From: Elysia crispata
Taxonomy: Eukaryota > Mollusca > Gastropoda > Plakobranchidae
Length of the DNA stretch: 64,000 nt
Assembly (NCBI GenBank): GCA_033675545.1
Contig: JAWDGP010005045.1
Span: 32,501 to 96,500 of the forward strand
Reading direction: 5' to 3'
Below are positions 52,066 to 63,439 of the stretch, in pieces (within the stretch, counting starts at the first letter, position 1; each line of letters opens with the position of its first letter). Position numbers and translations under genes: made by a program. Under the pieces are notes generated by a model, which did no database searches, was not told the DNA's origin, and was given only the letters and a program-made list of their open reading frames with translations.

Positions 52066-53299
52066 GGGATTGTTACTAATTTAGATTTGCCAAAGTTTCT
52101 CTCTGTAGCATATTTCTGATACGTCGAATGCTTATTTTTTTCTTTTCCTCTCGTTATCTCCTCTTCCTCCTCCTCCTCCTAACCCCCAACTACGATATTA
52201 ACAGCGACAGAATCAAATTTAACTTGTATAGATTACACTTCACCTCTCACCACAGTGCCTACTTCTTTTCCATCTATCTTTCATTTCCTTTGACTGTGTT
52301 AAAATGATCTACAATGTCTATTTATGATCAATATCATTCTACAAATAAAAGAGGATGATAAGACGAAATTGAATGAGTTAAAGTTACCCGAGGGTCTTTT
52401 TTTTATCATATATTTATAAATTTAATATATCCAATGATGAGGAAGATTTGATGTGTGCGACGTGGGGGGTTCAAGAAGTCTTTGATCTGAGTAGGAAGGA
52501 ATCGTGATAGAGCATTGAAATTTTGTCAGCCTTTAGAACATTTCTTGAAAATACGAGATGCATATTTTCACAAAAATAAGACGGCAATTCAGCACTAGCT
52601 AGCCTATTAAATGAAACCTAAGTAAAAAATAGTTTACTTTCCTTCTCGAAAGCTGCGTCATGGATACGGTTGAATAACGATTGGTGATTACGTTTTTATC
52701 CTTGCAAGGAAAATCCTCTTTAGATATTTTGTAGGAAATAGTCCAAGTTTATGGAGACAAATATCCTTCAAATGATACTTTGACATATTGGGTAAGAAAA
52801 TAATTCAAATCTGAATTCATGTCGGTGATGGATGAAGATCAGAAGGGAGCCTACCTTTTGTGGTAACTGAAGATAATGTTACCATAGTGAAGTAACTAGT
52901 TATACACGACCAACGCTTAACTGTCAAACAGTCTACAAATTAAACTGGAACCAATGAAGGGTCAATTGAACTGATTTCCAACACCATCTTAATGTTAATA
53001 GGTTTCTGTGCGCTAGGAACCTCGTCTTTTGACCAGTGAGCAAAAGCAGCAAGTGGTTGATTCGTGTAAATCTATCCTTCGAAAGGAGTCCACAGATACA
53101 TTATTTCTTTAAAAATATTGGTTACTATGGATAAAACATAGATTTATCATTTTCATGCAGAACAAAATTGACCTCCATGCAATGGAAAAAAAACCCTCCT
53201 TTTCCCTCACCGTAGAGGATAAACTTCGATAACTTGTAAATTAAACAACTCTTTTTAATTATGCTATTATGCCCATAAACCATTATTTTTTACACATAG
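52066..53299. other. Stretch without a supported gene
   Basis: A short pyrimidine-rich tract (CTCCTCTTCC-like, about 52150-52180) is the only notable feature. Confidence 0.5.
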
Positions 53300-53313
53300 T
53301 TTTACACACACAG

Positions 53314-53379
<66 letters not shown>

Positions 53380-53395
53380 TGCTGTGTGTGTAAAA
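53300..53395. repeat. AT-core inverted repeat (hairpin or cruciform candidate)
   Basis: The left arm TTTTACACACACAG (53300-53313) is the exact reverse complement of CTGTGTGTGTAAAA (53382-53395). The core is TA repeats, itself self-complementary, with one T/C mismatch at the arm-core junction. The whole 96-bp segment could fold into a single long hairpin. Confidence 0.85.
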
Positions 53396-53502
53396 GCGAT
53401 AGGTGATATAGGCTTCTTGAGGTGAAAACTTTATGGCTCCTCTCATCTCCCCACTTCCCGCACTTAAAAAGAACAATGAATAAATTAATACACGAAATAA
53501 AG

Positions 53503-53503
<1 letters not shown>

Positions 53504-53539
<36 letters not shown>

Positions 53540-53612
53540 AAGAAAAACCAAAAAGGCATGTTGAACAATTAAAAGATTCTTTTTTTTTGTAAGATTTGCT
53601 TTTTTTTTAAAG

Positions 53613-53696
<84 letters not shown>

Positions 53697-53779
53697 CTTC
53701 TTCTTCTTCTTCTTCTTCTTCTTCTTCTTCTTCTTCTAATCATTATCATTATTACTTTTATAAACGTCATCATTATTTC

Positions 53780-53855
<76 letters not shown>

Positions 53856-53858
53856 ATT
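53504..53858. repeat. Compound microsatellite: poly-A, TTG, TTC and TTA tracts
   Basis: A poly-A run at about 53507-53537 is followed by about 28 TTG triplets (53611-53695) and about 14 TTC triplets to 53737. TTA triplets follow from about 53778 to 53852. The TTA tract abuts the 3' end of the minus-strand LINE, so on that strand it reads as a TAA tail. Confidence 0.93.
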
Positions 53859-53859
53859 A

Positions 53860-56592
53860 TTTTACTTTGGTTTTGCTTGTTTGTTTTCTTGTTGTTGTCG
53901 TTGTTGTTTTTTGCTCGAAAATGTATTTATTCTTCAGCAAGTAGCCGCGACGAATCTGACTTACTTGACTTATTGCCGTGTCGCATCCCAGTTCACCGTC
54001 TGTGACGCTTCGGCAGCTTTCTCTGTCCTCGCAGAGAGTTCTCTCCACTGTTTCCTGTCCTTTGCGAGCTCAGTGATTTTGACCAGATCGTCGGTTGAAT
54101 GGAGTCTAAAATGGTCAATTAGTCCTAGATCTCTGTTCAGTACGATTGGGAGAGTTGTTGTCGGCCGTCCTCTTAGTTTGTGGCCATAGTGGATGAAGTA
54201 GGCTCTTGTTGCTCTGTTGGCAGGGATGTCGCTGTCTCTACGAAGAATATGCCCAAAGAGGTTCCACCGGGCTTTTAGAATTTTCAGCGAGAGCGGCTTT
54301 TCCTGGCATTTTTTATACAGTGACTTACTTGTGATTTTTACTGGAAATTTAATGTTTGGGACCTTTTTCAGTTGTTTTCGGTGGAAAGCGTTTATTTTCT
54401 CTTCTTCGGTGAGAGTCAGTGCCCATGTGCTACAGTTGTAGAGTAGTATGGATTTCACAAGGGACTTATAAAGTTGTATTTTGGTTGTGGTTTTGAATTT
54501 ATTTCCTTTCATCCACACGTGGTAAAGCTTGTTGAGGGCTGCGGTGGAGAGCTGTTTTCTCCTTTCTACATCCTCGAGATCACCAATGAGTGAGCCCACT
54601 TTCTTTGCGTTTTTCCAGTCTTCCTCGTTTTTTGAAAGAGCTGTGAATTCTGTTTTGTCTGTGTTTACTTTTAGTTGGTACTTATGTAGCGTTTCTTGGA
54701 TTTCGTTGATGTTAACGTAGTCCTGTCCGATAAAATCCACGTCGTCTGCGTAAGCTATCTCGTTTGGAATTTCTTTTTCATATTTCACTATTGGTCTGGG
54801 TAGTGTGGTTCTGACCTCCTTCAGAGCGTGTTCTAGATAGACAATAAAAAGGACTGGACTAAGGCTATCTCCTTGGGGAGTCCCGACATTGCTTATAAAT
54901 GTATTTGTTTTTGTGGCGCCATTGATTCTTGTTTTTATTTTTGTATTGCTCAAAAGAAAGCGTATTATTCTCAGCTCATCTTCGTTTACGATTGTTGCGA
55001 TTATGTTGAGCAGTTGGTTTCTATCTATTGTGTCAATCGCCGCGCTCATGTCAATCCCTGAGATTTTTATGATGACATCTTCTTTCAGTGTTTTTGCGGC
55101 CAACCATTTGTGGGTCCATTTTACATCTGCCGTGCTACGGTCTGGGCGGAATCCACTTTGACTCTTCGATAGGTATTCTTCTACAAAGGGTCTTATCCTT
55201 TTCAAAGTGATGATTGACAAGGCTTTGCGTAATGAGTTGAGTAGGGTTATCGGTCGCAAGTTATTTGGGGGACCTTTCTTTTTGCCTGGTTTTTGAATGG
55301 CTATAAGAACGCCTGTGTTTATATCCAAATTCTCATGTTTGGAAAAAGTTGTGTTAAATATGTCGGCTATTGTTTGGTCTAGCAGTGGTGTGCCATACTT
55401 CAAAAGTTCAGCGTGTATTTGGTCTTCTCCTGGGGCTTTGTTATTGCTTAAACTATTGAAGCTTTTTCTCACCTCCTCAGGTGTTATTGGATTTTTTAGT
55501 GGTTTTGGTTCTCCCTCGAATGGCGTTATCTCTTCAACTTTTTCGTCTTCAAATTTACTTTTGAAATGTGAGGAGACTATGTCCAGTATGTCATTTGGAT
55601 TTGACGCAAGTTTTCCCTCCTGATCTTCAACTTTAGGATTTTCAAACTGTTTTTGGTACAGCAATCTTGTCGCTTTAAACATTGCATGGTCGCATTTTGC
55701 ACTGTTTATGCCTTCTATTTTCTTTTCTATTTCTTCATTCTTGAGCTTTATTTGCCTTTTTCTTATGGTGTGTAGTATTCTATTGCGTTCGATTTTCAGC
55801 CTGTCCCTTTTGTTGTTGTCCTTTGTGTTCTGTATCTTAACTCTTATATCTTTCTGCCTCTTTGATAGTTGAGATAGCTCTTCGTCGTTATGTTTATTTT
55901 GCCTTGCAGTCGCCACACAGCCTACGCTTTCTTCAATAGATTGTTTTATTATTGTCTGAACACATTTTAACCTGTCTGGCACACTATCTGCGCGCGCCTT
56001 GCTGTTATCTGTGTTGTTTTTTCTATCACTTGTGATTGATGACAGTTTTGTGTCCAACGTGTTTTGATACCTTCTCTGACTCTCTTCTTTGTTGACGATA
56101 GCTGCGATGTTTGGTTTTGGCGTTCTCTTACTGTGCTGTTCTTTTCTACACAGTTTGTGTTTCTCTAATTTAAAGCTTGCCTTCACTAGTTTATGGTCGC
56201 TTGTAAGAAGTGTTCCTGCGTACGACCTTGCGTTTGTCAACAGGTGGTTATTCCGCTTCTGACATAAAATGTAGTCAATTTGGTTAAATATATTAATAAT
56301 CTTTCCTGTTGTTCTGTCCCTTATTTGCCCTATCCATGTTGTTTGGTGCCTGGATGGATGATCGAATGCGCTATTTGAGACAAATAATTTTTTCTCTTCA
56401 CATAATTCGATGAGAGTATGTCCATTGCTATTCCATAGCCCTTTCGAAAATTGACCTATACATGTGTCTCCTTGTATACCTTTACCTATCTTAGCGTTAA
56501 AGTCCCCTGCAATAAATAACAAAGTTTTGTTTCCCAAGTCGTCTATAGTATTGCTAAGTTGCCTATAAAATGTATCTTTTTCCTCGAGGTAT
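53860..56592 (-). mobile_element. LINE with unbroken endonuclease/reverse transcriptase frame, 5'-truncated
   Basis: Read on the minus strand, the frame runs from about 56590 to a stop at 53970; 855 codons follow a nominal start at 56537, which is not a true start. It opens within an apurinic-type endonuclease: GDFN at residues 11-14, QIDY at 86-89 and SDH at 113-115. The reverse transcriptase follows: NKAPGEDQIHAELLK (366-380), motif A with D496 and D502, TPQGDSLSP (553-561) and YADD (596-599). A C-terminal helical region ends DRKQWRELSARTEKAAE. A CAA-rich 3' UTR and a TAA tail follow. An in-frame stop just above 56590 coincides with loss of similarity, so the 5' part of the endonuclease and any first ORF are missing. 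The lack of breaks suggests a recent insertion. The clade is not settled by eye. Confidence 0.88.
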
Positions 56593-58477
56593 CACTTTGA
56601 CAGAGAAAGCTATAGACTATTCGGTGAGCCGAGGGCTCATCGCCAACAGGTGTCAGCCATGTTGTCCTGCGACGAATCGAATACAGGAAAAAGCGCTATG
56701 TTGTTTTCATTATTAATTATTTTGTTTCGTAGTAGCTTCCCTTTATGTGTTGCTATCGGTAAACAACATGGCCGCAACATGATGTTAAATCCTTCATATT
56801 TCTTCGATCACCTTGATAGGTTTGGAATGCCATAAACACTGATTTTCACCGCTAATCCCGGAAAGTGATCATGTTACAACAGGCGGAAATTTACAGTTTT
56901 AGTGTTCCTTTACTCTTCCTAGACTGGACTCTTTGAATGCGTTTACATCGCAGACATGCTGAATTTTACTGCGGCGAAAAATGATTCCCTCATACAATCA
57001 CCTATTTCTAGATTAGATCTACGGTAGCGGATGTATTAGAAAGTATAGATTCTAATGAATGAGTATTAATTACATCAGTATTAGATTTCAAGATGACTGC
57101 CATGGAAAAAACCCAGTACCAATAAACTGTAGCGACGGTCACATAAATCTGGATCTAAAAATATATATTTTGTCACATTATAAACTTTATGGTTTCAATA
57201 CACTTTCCTAGGAAAAGAAGTCTTGTGGTGAAGCGACTGGTATAACTTCTATAGGTCCAATGAAATAATATTACAATTCTAAGTAGGCTAGATGCATAGC
57301 ATTATGGCAAAGACAATCATCAATGGCATCTGAAATCAAATGTAGAGAATTTAAAACTCTCAGTCTTAATAGGGCTTTGATTTTTCTTACTTTTGTTCAG
57401 AAATGTGTTCTCTGTTGCAGTATGTCATTGAATCAAAGTCTTGTACCATATTGAAGATATAAACCAAATAAGCCAATCAATATTTTTATACAAAATATGG
57501 TTGCCCCTTTTTTCATCTATACAATATACCTCTTCTAAATCTCTATTAACATATTAGTTAATGCTTCTACAGTATGCAGCTTTTGACTCAAAGAATATTT
57601 TCAAGACAGAAATGAACAAAGCAAAATTAACTCACTCAGCACTGGCTCCTATCTGGAAAAATGCTCCTTGTCACTAGCCTTTTTTTTAGGTAATTTTAAA
57701 AGATCATATTCAAAAATTTATTCACGCACATACACAAAATTTTCTGTGGTCTTAGCTATTTATCTACCAGCATTGTTCGCAAATTTTGTCATAAAGAAAT
57801 GATTGTTTCTTTTTTTTATAAATTTTCTCGTGACACGTCCATTACAAAAACAGAAAAAAAATTTCCCACTCTTTAACAATACTGATACACATTATTTTGA
57901 TGGAAAAAAGGAAAGAAAATGTACTTGTTCGAACTTGTAAAATACAAAATTCAGGGAACAAAGAGGAGAGGTTAGAGAATACACTCATTCATATTTTTCA
58001 AATTCAAGGCCAGTTCTAAATCTTTTCTGGAGGCCTAGACCTAGTCTAGATCTAACCTTTTAATTTATTGCTAAACAAAGGCTAGGTTAGATCTAGATAC
58101 GCATCCAAGCAAATGTGAAAAAAAGAGCGGTTTCCTTTTCTTGCATTTTTTATTTGGACTACGAAAAGTGGGTTTGGAAAGTAAAATAGGCGTTCAAAGT
58201 TAAGACTGAGTATCCACGGTTTTCGTATGCAATTACAGTAATAGGGCAGCCAAGTATACTCAGTATTCGTGCTGAGTGAGTTGAAAAAAAAAGATAAAGA
58301 ATACAAAGCAGTTTTATATTTCAGAATACTGAGCTTAGAATGAGAAAACCATGCCTATTTTGAAGAAATAAAAAGGCTCATAAGCCATGGGCTTATGGAA
58401 GAACATTTTTTGCCTTATATGATATGGAATAAATTCATTTAAGAGCCCTTCTATTCTTTCGAATTTAATCTTTTCAG
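56593..58477 (+). promoter_or_regulatory. Upstream region of the WD-repeat gene; possible promoter
   Basis: No supported coding sequence. AACATGGCCGC at 56765-56775 matches the general YY1-type core (ATGGC then GC), often found near transcription starts. The surrounding 56600-56900 is less AT-rich than the rest. A first non-coding exon probably lies here, since coding exon 1 appears to follow an acceptor. This is suggestive only. Confidence 0.3.
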
Positions 58478-58486
58478 GTTACAGTT

Positions 58487-58576
58487 ATGTACTTTATGTG
58501 GTGCAAACGATTACAGCATGGATCCAAAGATATTGTAAATAGGAAAATAGAAAATGGAAAACCTGAATGGCACTGA
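58487..58576 (+). other. Possible upstream ORF overlapping the WD gene start
   Basis: If the exon begins after the TTTTCAG acceptor ending at 58477, an ATG at 58487 opens a 29-codon frame ending at TGA 58574-58576. It overlaps the main ATG at 58554 in another frame. Such overlapping uORFs usually lower main-frame translation. Confidence 0.35.
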
Positions 58577-58974
58577 AAGTGTTGTGTTGGGTATAAACCA
58601 TCCACAACAGATGGATGAAAATGAAATGGATTCCTGTGGAGCAGGTGATGGTGGGCTTGACACAAAGAGAAGCTTTTCGGAACTTGATTCACTCTCAGAA
58701 CAAGCAGGGTTTAATGACACAGGTGATTTTGCTCAAGAGGATGATTTTGATGACAAAGAAATTGATGGTGACAAAAGAGATGACCCTGTATTCAATGAGA
58801 TTAGAGAATCTATTGCAAGATGTCATTCTAGTGCAAAGTCTCACACATCCTCAAGTGATGATGCAGAGGGATCACCTCATGTGAAAGTGGCTAACAAGTT
58901 TATGTCATTACCTTATGGATTGGTTCCATGGGCGAGCTATGAACATGGCAAGAGAAGTGGTGACATTATGGGAG
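58554..58974 (+). CDS. WD gene, coding exon 1
   Basis: Begins MENLNGTESVVLG. Contains acidic stretches such as QEDDFDDKEIDGDKRDD and ends YEHGKRSGDIMG plus one base. The donor is GTATGT at 58975. It ends in phase 1. The N-terminal part looks disordered; VANKFMSLPYGLVPWASYE is probably the lead-in to the propeller. Confidence 0.85.
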
Positions 58975-61900
58975 GTATGTGATTCCTTACTTCTTGCAAG
59001 TGTCAAATTTATTGAAAGGAACTAATAACAATTTTTAATTGAATTTATTTGAATAAATTACATATAATATTCGCATGCATTAAGAAATTACATGAAATTG
59101 TCAAGGGAAATCATTTGTAAACTTTCCTGATTTTCTTATTTCAATCATCTTGACGGTACCATAAGACTTTTATAAATACCAGGTTGAGAAGCTTGTTTTA
59201 TTAACTCTTGCGGGTGGAGAAGTTTCTTTCAAGTTGGAAAAGTTTGAATATTCAACATTAGCAATGCTGTGAAGTCTAACACTGTTTGATATTTTTCAAA
59301 GAGTACTAGATCTACAACAATTTTTCACGTAGATGAAGATATTTTTTGTTTTGTAGAGAAAGTAGAGAAAATACACTTCTCTTTTAAAAATGTTTGAAGT
59401 AATAAAAGCTTAATGTAAACTGCATGAATGGAGTGTAAGACGCATAAGTTTTCCAGTTCTAACCATTTTGATATAAGGCCCTGAAAGTCTCAACTTCATC
59501 TTTAAAATTTGAATTTGCATGAGTGATTTTAGGTTTCTTTTTTTACTCAATAATTACTGCACATAACCACTGAGTTAAATACTTTTTTCATAGTGACCTA
59601 CAATGGGAGAATGCGGCAGTTTATCATTCTGGATTCCAAAGGCATTACGTCATGGAAACGGGATGCAGTTGAGCACAGAGGTTTGAAAAGTTTTTGCTTC
59701 TTAATCATATTGGTGTTATCAGCCTACTTCTCAAATACTTTCTTTAGTTTAATATTTTTGTTTCTGAAGTGTCAGCCTATATATGTATGTTATAATATGC
59801 TCAAAATTCGATTGAGATTTTTCATTGATCATTAACTTTTAATCATACTTATGTAAAATATCACTGTGAGTCAATTTTTATGTCAAAGTAGAACCATAAA
59901 CTTTTAAAAATACTAATACTTCTTTCATCCACAGTCTGTAGAGATCTTCACTACCCTAAATATGAATATCGTCTCATAACAAATGTAATCTATGTCAAAA
60001 AGCACAATTGTTACTTTGTCCTTGGCAAGGATTTTTCCCTCAAGGTACGAAATTCCAATACTTTTTTTTATATATATTTATATTTTCATAAAAAAAGAGA
60101 TACATCAATGAGAGAAAACTTTTTTTTTTGCTAATTGCATCTAAAGAAAAAACAACACACACATTTTCAATGGCTACCTCCTCATTATTCTTTTATTTTT
60201 CAATTATGTGGGTGGGAAATTTTTCTGTGTTTAAAGCTAGCACAATTTTTTTTTTCTTAATATGAAATTTTATTGCAGCAAAATACTCATCTTTTGTACA
60301 TTAAAAAGTTTTTTTAAAAAAATCAAAAGAACTTAGAAAACAACAGTCAATGTACTAATTACACAGAAGAATTTAATTTACAAGATAAACTGTCAGCTAC
60401 TTTGTTTCATAAAGGCACCCTTAAGAATAATCGAAAAAAATTGAATGTTCTTTGTGAACTCTCTAGGTTTACAACCGTGACTTCTATGAAACTTGTTCTG
60501 TAAGTGCAGACCTTCGATCGGTATTGTTCATGCTGTTTAACCCTCTGAGAGATGAGCTTATCACTGGAGGGGTAGGAGGAACAAAGGTCAGTCACTGACT
60601 ATATGTAGCTCTAATGCAACCATGATTATTTAATATTAAACTGATATGGATCTAAGTTTTATTCTAAGGTGATATAAAGATATGAAAAAAAAAGAGATGA
60701 TGATACTTTAAAAGAAAAGTTATATTTGAATATAATCAAAAAAAAAGAGTAGCAAACCAAAAGAATCCATCTTATAGTCTTATTTTTTTGGCTTAAAAAA
60801 CAACAAGCATAGATCAAAAGTTTTCTTAGAAAAAAAACCCAACATTTTCAATGTATTTAATGGGTGATTATAAATCTTTGTCCAATTTTTGTTTTAAATT
60901 AACAGGTGTGGAGATTTCATCAACAAAGAGGAATTACGCCCACTATGTTACGTCCATTGGCAAATTATGGATTGACTCTTAAGTATGTTTTCAGGGCTCT
61001 TTACATGGCAGCCCTTAAGGGCAAGCTTTTGAATACAATACAGAGATTATTTTCTTCGTCTTTGTATCGGTTTTTCTATCTTCTTTCTAACCTAATATCT
61101 CTGTCATTCCAAACAGTTCCCCATTGCTCTGTGTATCATACACATGCCCTAATAATCAATTTCAACTCAATAGGAACTTAATATAAATCTCTCTGATTTC
61201 CTTGTGCTCACCATTTATAATTTTATCTTATTAATTGTATGGCTACAACACTAAAATAGTTGTTCAAGTCTTAATCCAAGATTTTGGTATGTAGAAAATT
61301 TTTAATGAGCTTTTCAAAACTGAAAATATAAGTCAATAAGAATTTTATTTGTGTAGTGTGAGATTTTTTTCAAACAGAAGGAAAAAGAGGAACTTCTTAA
61401 TGCTTTTTCTAAAATTTAAACTTCAACCTCAAACTTATCAAGATTAGTTTTTGACACAATTTATTTGTTATCTATTTTTTTTCTATCCATCATCCATTAA
61501 TTGTTCTTGTTTTAACAAGAATAGTACCGGTAACTCTCCTCTCTTTTTTTAATATATAGTAATTTTTTTTTCTCTATTAATCTCAGGTATGAGCTACCTT
61601 CAGTGGGAGGATCATGGGTAAAAAGAGTAGAACTTGATCACCACTTGGAACATTTGTACTGCTGCAGTGACACAGATCTCCATGTCTATGACCTCTCGGG
61701 AAAACTCCTTTTCAAATTTGAAAGGTTTGGTGTGATTGCAATGGACAATTTCAATTATGGTTATCCCAACCTACATGCATTTTAATTCCTATTTAGTTTT
61801 AGTAATAAATTTTTCTTAAGCAGTTTAACTTACATTGAATCATTTTTTGAGGTAAAAAAGAAAATCATAAAATGTGTATTAGTTCTGCTTGGGCTTTTGA

Positions 61901-63238
61901 TTTTTTAATGGGATGAACGTCTAAATCGCATTCCCTATGTTTTTGTTAAATTACTGACAAAGCCATTCTATGTCAAATACAATTGTTTTTACTTAGTTCA
62001 TTGTCTCTGAGTTCAAGCTGGTGACTGTTTTACATTTTTTTACATCTCTCAAACATCTTCGGTTACCCCTGCATCTTAAATGATCCTGGAACTTATGCTG
62101 TATGTAGTGTTACAAGAGATGTCATCTAGCTTTTGCAGTTTTAATTGAATCTTTAGTAATGAAATTAGCCCCTGATAGATTAGAATGGGCACTGTGCTAA
62201 AAAGAATTGAAGTTCATCACTTTAAAATAGACACAGTTGAGAAGGATAAGGATTCAACAGTTCAAATGTATGTAGACAAAAGACTTTGTATTTTTTATTC
62301 TATACTTAAAATAAACAGAAGAATTCATGCAGATCAACACTAGATGGAATGTATAGGCTATTTGTTTGAGATAAGTGAACTGAAATGTGAACTATATTTG
62401 GTGAAACTGATTTTTTTTTTACATTATGCCTTTGCATACTGTTTTCTCTGAGAATATTTCATGACATCCTTTCTCAATTCTTGTGTGATCAAACCCTGAG
62501 TTCTACAATATGGGAAAAAGAATAGGACATCCCAAGCACTGCAGTTTCAATGTTATGGATCCAATAAACACCTGGTTTTGCATTCTGTGCTTGAAATTTC
62601 AGTGAAGTTAATTACAAACAGAAGATTAGAAAAAGCACAGAGCCAAGCATTTTATTAATATATTGAGACACCTTAAAATGGCTAAGCTTTCCTAAAACAA
62701 AAAAAAAAAAAGACTTGCTGTTTATCAACTCAATTGCTATTAATTATACATAGGTTTTTCTATCACCCATGATTTGTTCTTTATATAGTTATGATGCTGT
62801 GAAATTTGCCAATATTATTAATAGAATCAATCATTAACCAACAGACCTGACTGCTTTACTTATCAGCCTCAAAGAACTCCACTTATAAATTTTCTGGGCT
62901 TGATTTTCTTTGCACAAAAGTTAGATAAAATGTTCAGCTAATGATTTTATCTTAAAACCAATATATCTGTGTTCAAAATTATTTTCATAAATTTTTAAAG
63001 TAAAGTTTTAACCATTTGTATAAACTTGTGCATTTATTTTTTGCAATCACTTTATTTACGTGAGATTTTTTTTTTTATTAAAATATCAATAATTTATCTG
63101 ACTGATATTGTTTTTTTATCTTTGCATGAATATTCTAAAAAATTTTCCTCTCCTTCAGAGCCCACATGATGTCCATCACTGGCTGTAGATACTCACAGGC
63201 TGCAAGTGTTCTTGTTACTTCATCTATTGATTGCGAGG
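58554..63238 (+). CDS. WD-repeat protein, WDR87/WDR97-like, first seven coding exons (gene continues past the window)
   Basis: Seven exons splice in phase into 344 codons: 58554-58974, 59594-59680, 59935-60044, 60467-60586, 60906-60982, 61587-61724 and 63159-63238. All introns are GT-AG. An in-frame TAG two codons before ATG 58554 supports that start. Residues 1-110 are acidic and disordered; the rest gives beta-propeller blades. Typical strands are RQFIILDSKGITSWKRD, HNCYFVLGKDFSLKVYNRDF, LFMLFNPLRDELITGGVGG then TKVWRF, and LYCCSDTDLHVYDLSGKLL. The phrase ELITGGVGGTKVW and the W/Y-D ends are WD-repeat hallmarks. The closest families I can name are the large axonemal or ciliary WD proteins of the WDR87/WDR97 type, from memory and not a search. 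No stop is reached; the last donor is GTAAGT at 63239. Confidence 0.85.
59594..59680 (+). CDS. WD gene, coding exon 2
   Basis: 87 nt between TTTTTTCATAG and a GTTTGA donor. Encodes VTYNGRMRQFIILDSKGIT followed by SWKRDAVEHR, a WD-type strand ending in W. Phase 1 in and phase 1 out. Confidence 0.85.
59935..60044 (+). CDS. WD gene, coding exon 3
   Basis: 110 nt after CATCCACAG, with donor GTACGA. Encodes CRDLHYPKYEYRLITNVIY then VKKHNCYFVLGKDFSLK. Phase 1 in, phase 0 out. Too short and split for an ORF scan to show it. Confidence 0.85.
60467..60586 (+). CDS. WD gene, coding exon 4
   Basis: 120 nt, exactly 40 codons, after CTCTCTAG, with donor GTCAGT. Encodes VYNRDFYETCSVSADLRSV followed by LFMLFNPLRDELITGGVGG. 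This carries the clearest WD-repeat signature of the gene. Confidence 0.87.
60906..60982 (+). CDS. WD gene, coding exon 5
   Basis: 77 nt after AATTAACAG, with donor GTATGT. Encodes VWRFHQQRGITPTMLRPLA then NYGLTL. VWRF closes the blade begun in exon 4. Phase 0 in, phase 2 out. Confidence 0.85.
61587..61724 (+). CDS. WD gene, coding exon 6
   Basis: 138 nt after TTAATCTCAG, with donor GTTTGG. Encodes YELPSVGGSWVKRVELDHH, LEHLYCCSDTDLHVYDLSG and KLLFKFER. It is one complete WD-like blade. Phase 2 in, phase 2 out. Confidence 0.87.
63159..63238 (+). CDS. WD gene, coding exon 7
   Basis: 80 nt after TCTCCTTCAG, with donor GTAAGT. Encodes AHMMSITGCRYSQAASVLV then TSSIDCEG, which starts the next blade (H, then ITGC, then LVTSS). 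Phase 2 in, phase 1 out. The following exon is outside the window. Confidence 0.83.
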
Positions 63239-63439
63239 GTAAGTTATTTAGCTGAATATAGCAATATAGTGCTACTTCTTCCTGATTCCTCTCACACCAT
63301 GCTGCACAGAAATTGATGGAAAATTAAGTGATTGATTTAAGAAAATGAAGGATGTCTATGCTAACTCTAAAAAATTTTATTTAAAACTGAAATTCATTAA
63401 GAAATATTTAAGAGCTTCCTTTTGTATAAGATATAATAA

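Larger units (their letters stand above)
59681..63158 (+). other. Introns 2-6 of the WD gene
   Basis: The introns are AT-rich, from about 250 bases (intron 2) to 1.4 kb (61725-63158). They hold poly-T and poly-A runs but no recognisable mobile element or RNA gene. Confidence 0.6.

Noticed and set aside
54217-55623. Plus-strand ORFs of 60-110 codons
   Set aside because: They are shadows of the minus-strand LINE frame.
53970-56537. Host gene with reverse transcriptase domesticated for the cell
   Set aside because: The frame has the full LINE layout, with endonuclease, reverse transcriptase and TAA tail, and no host introns or promoter context.
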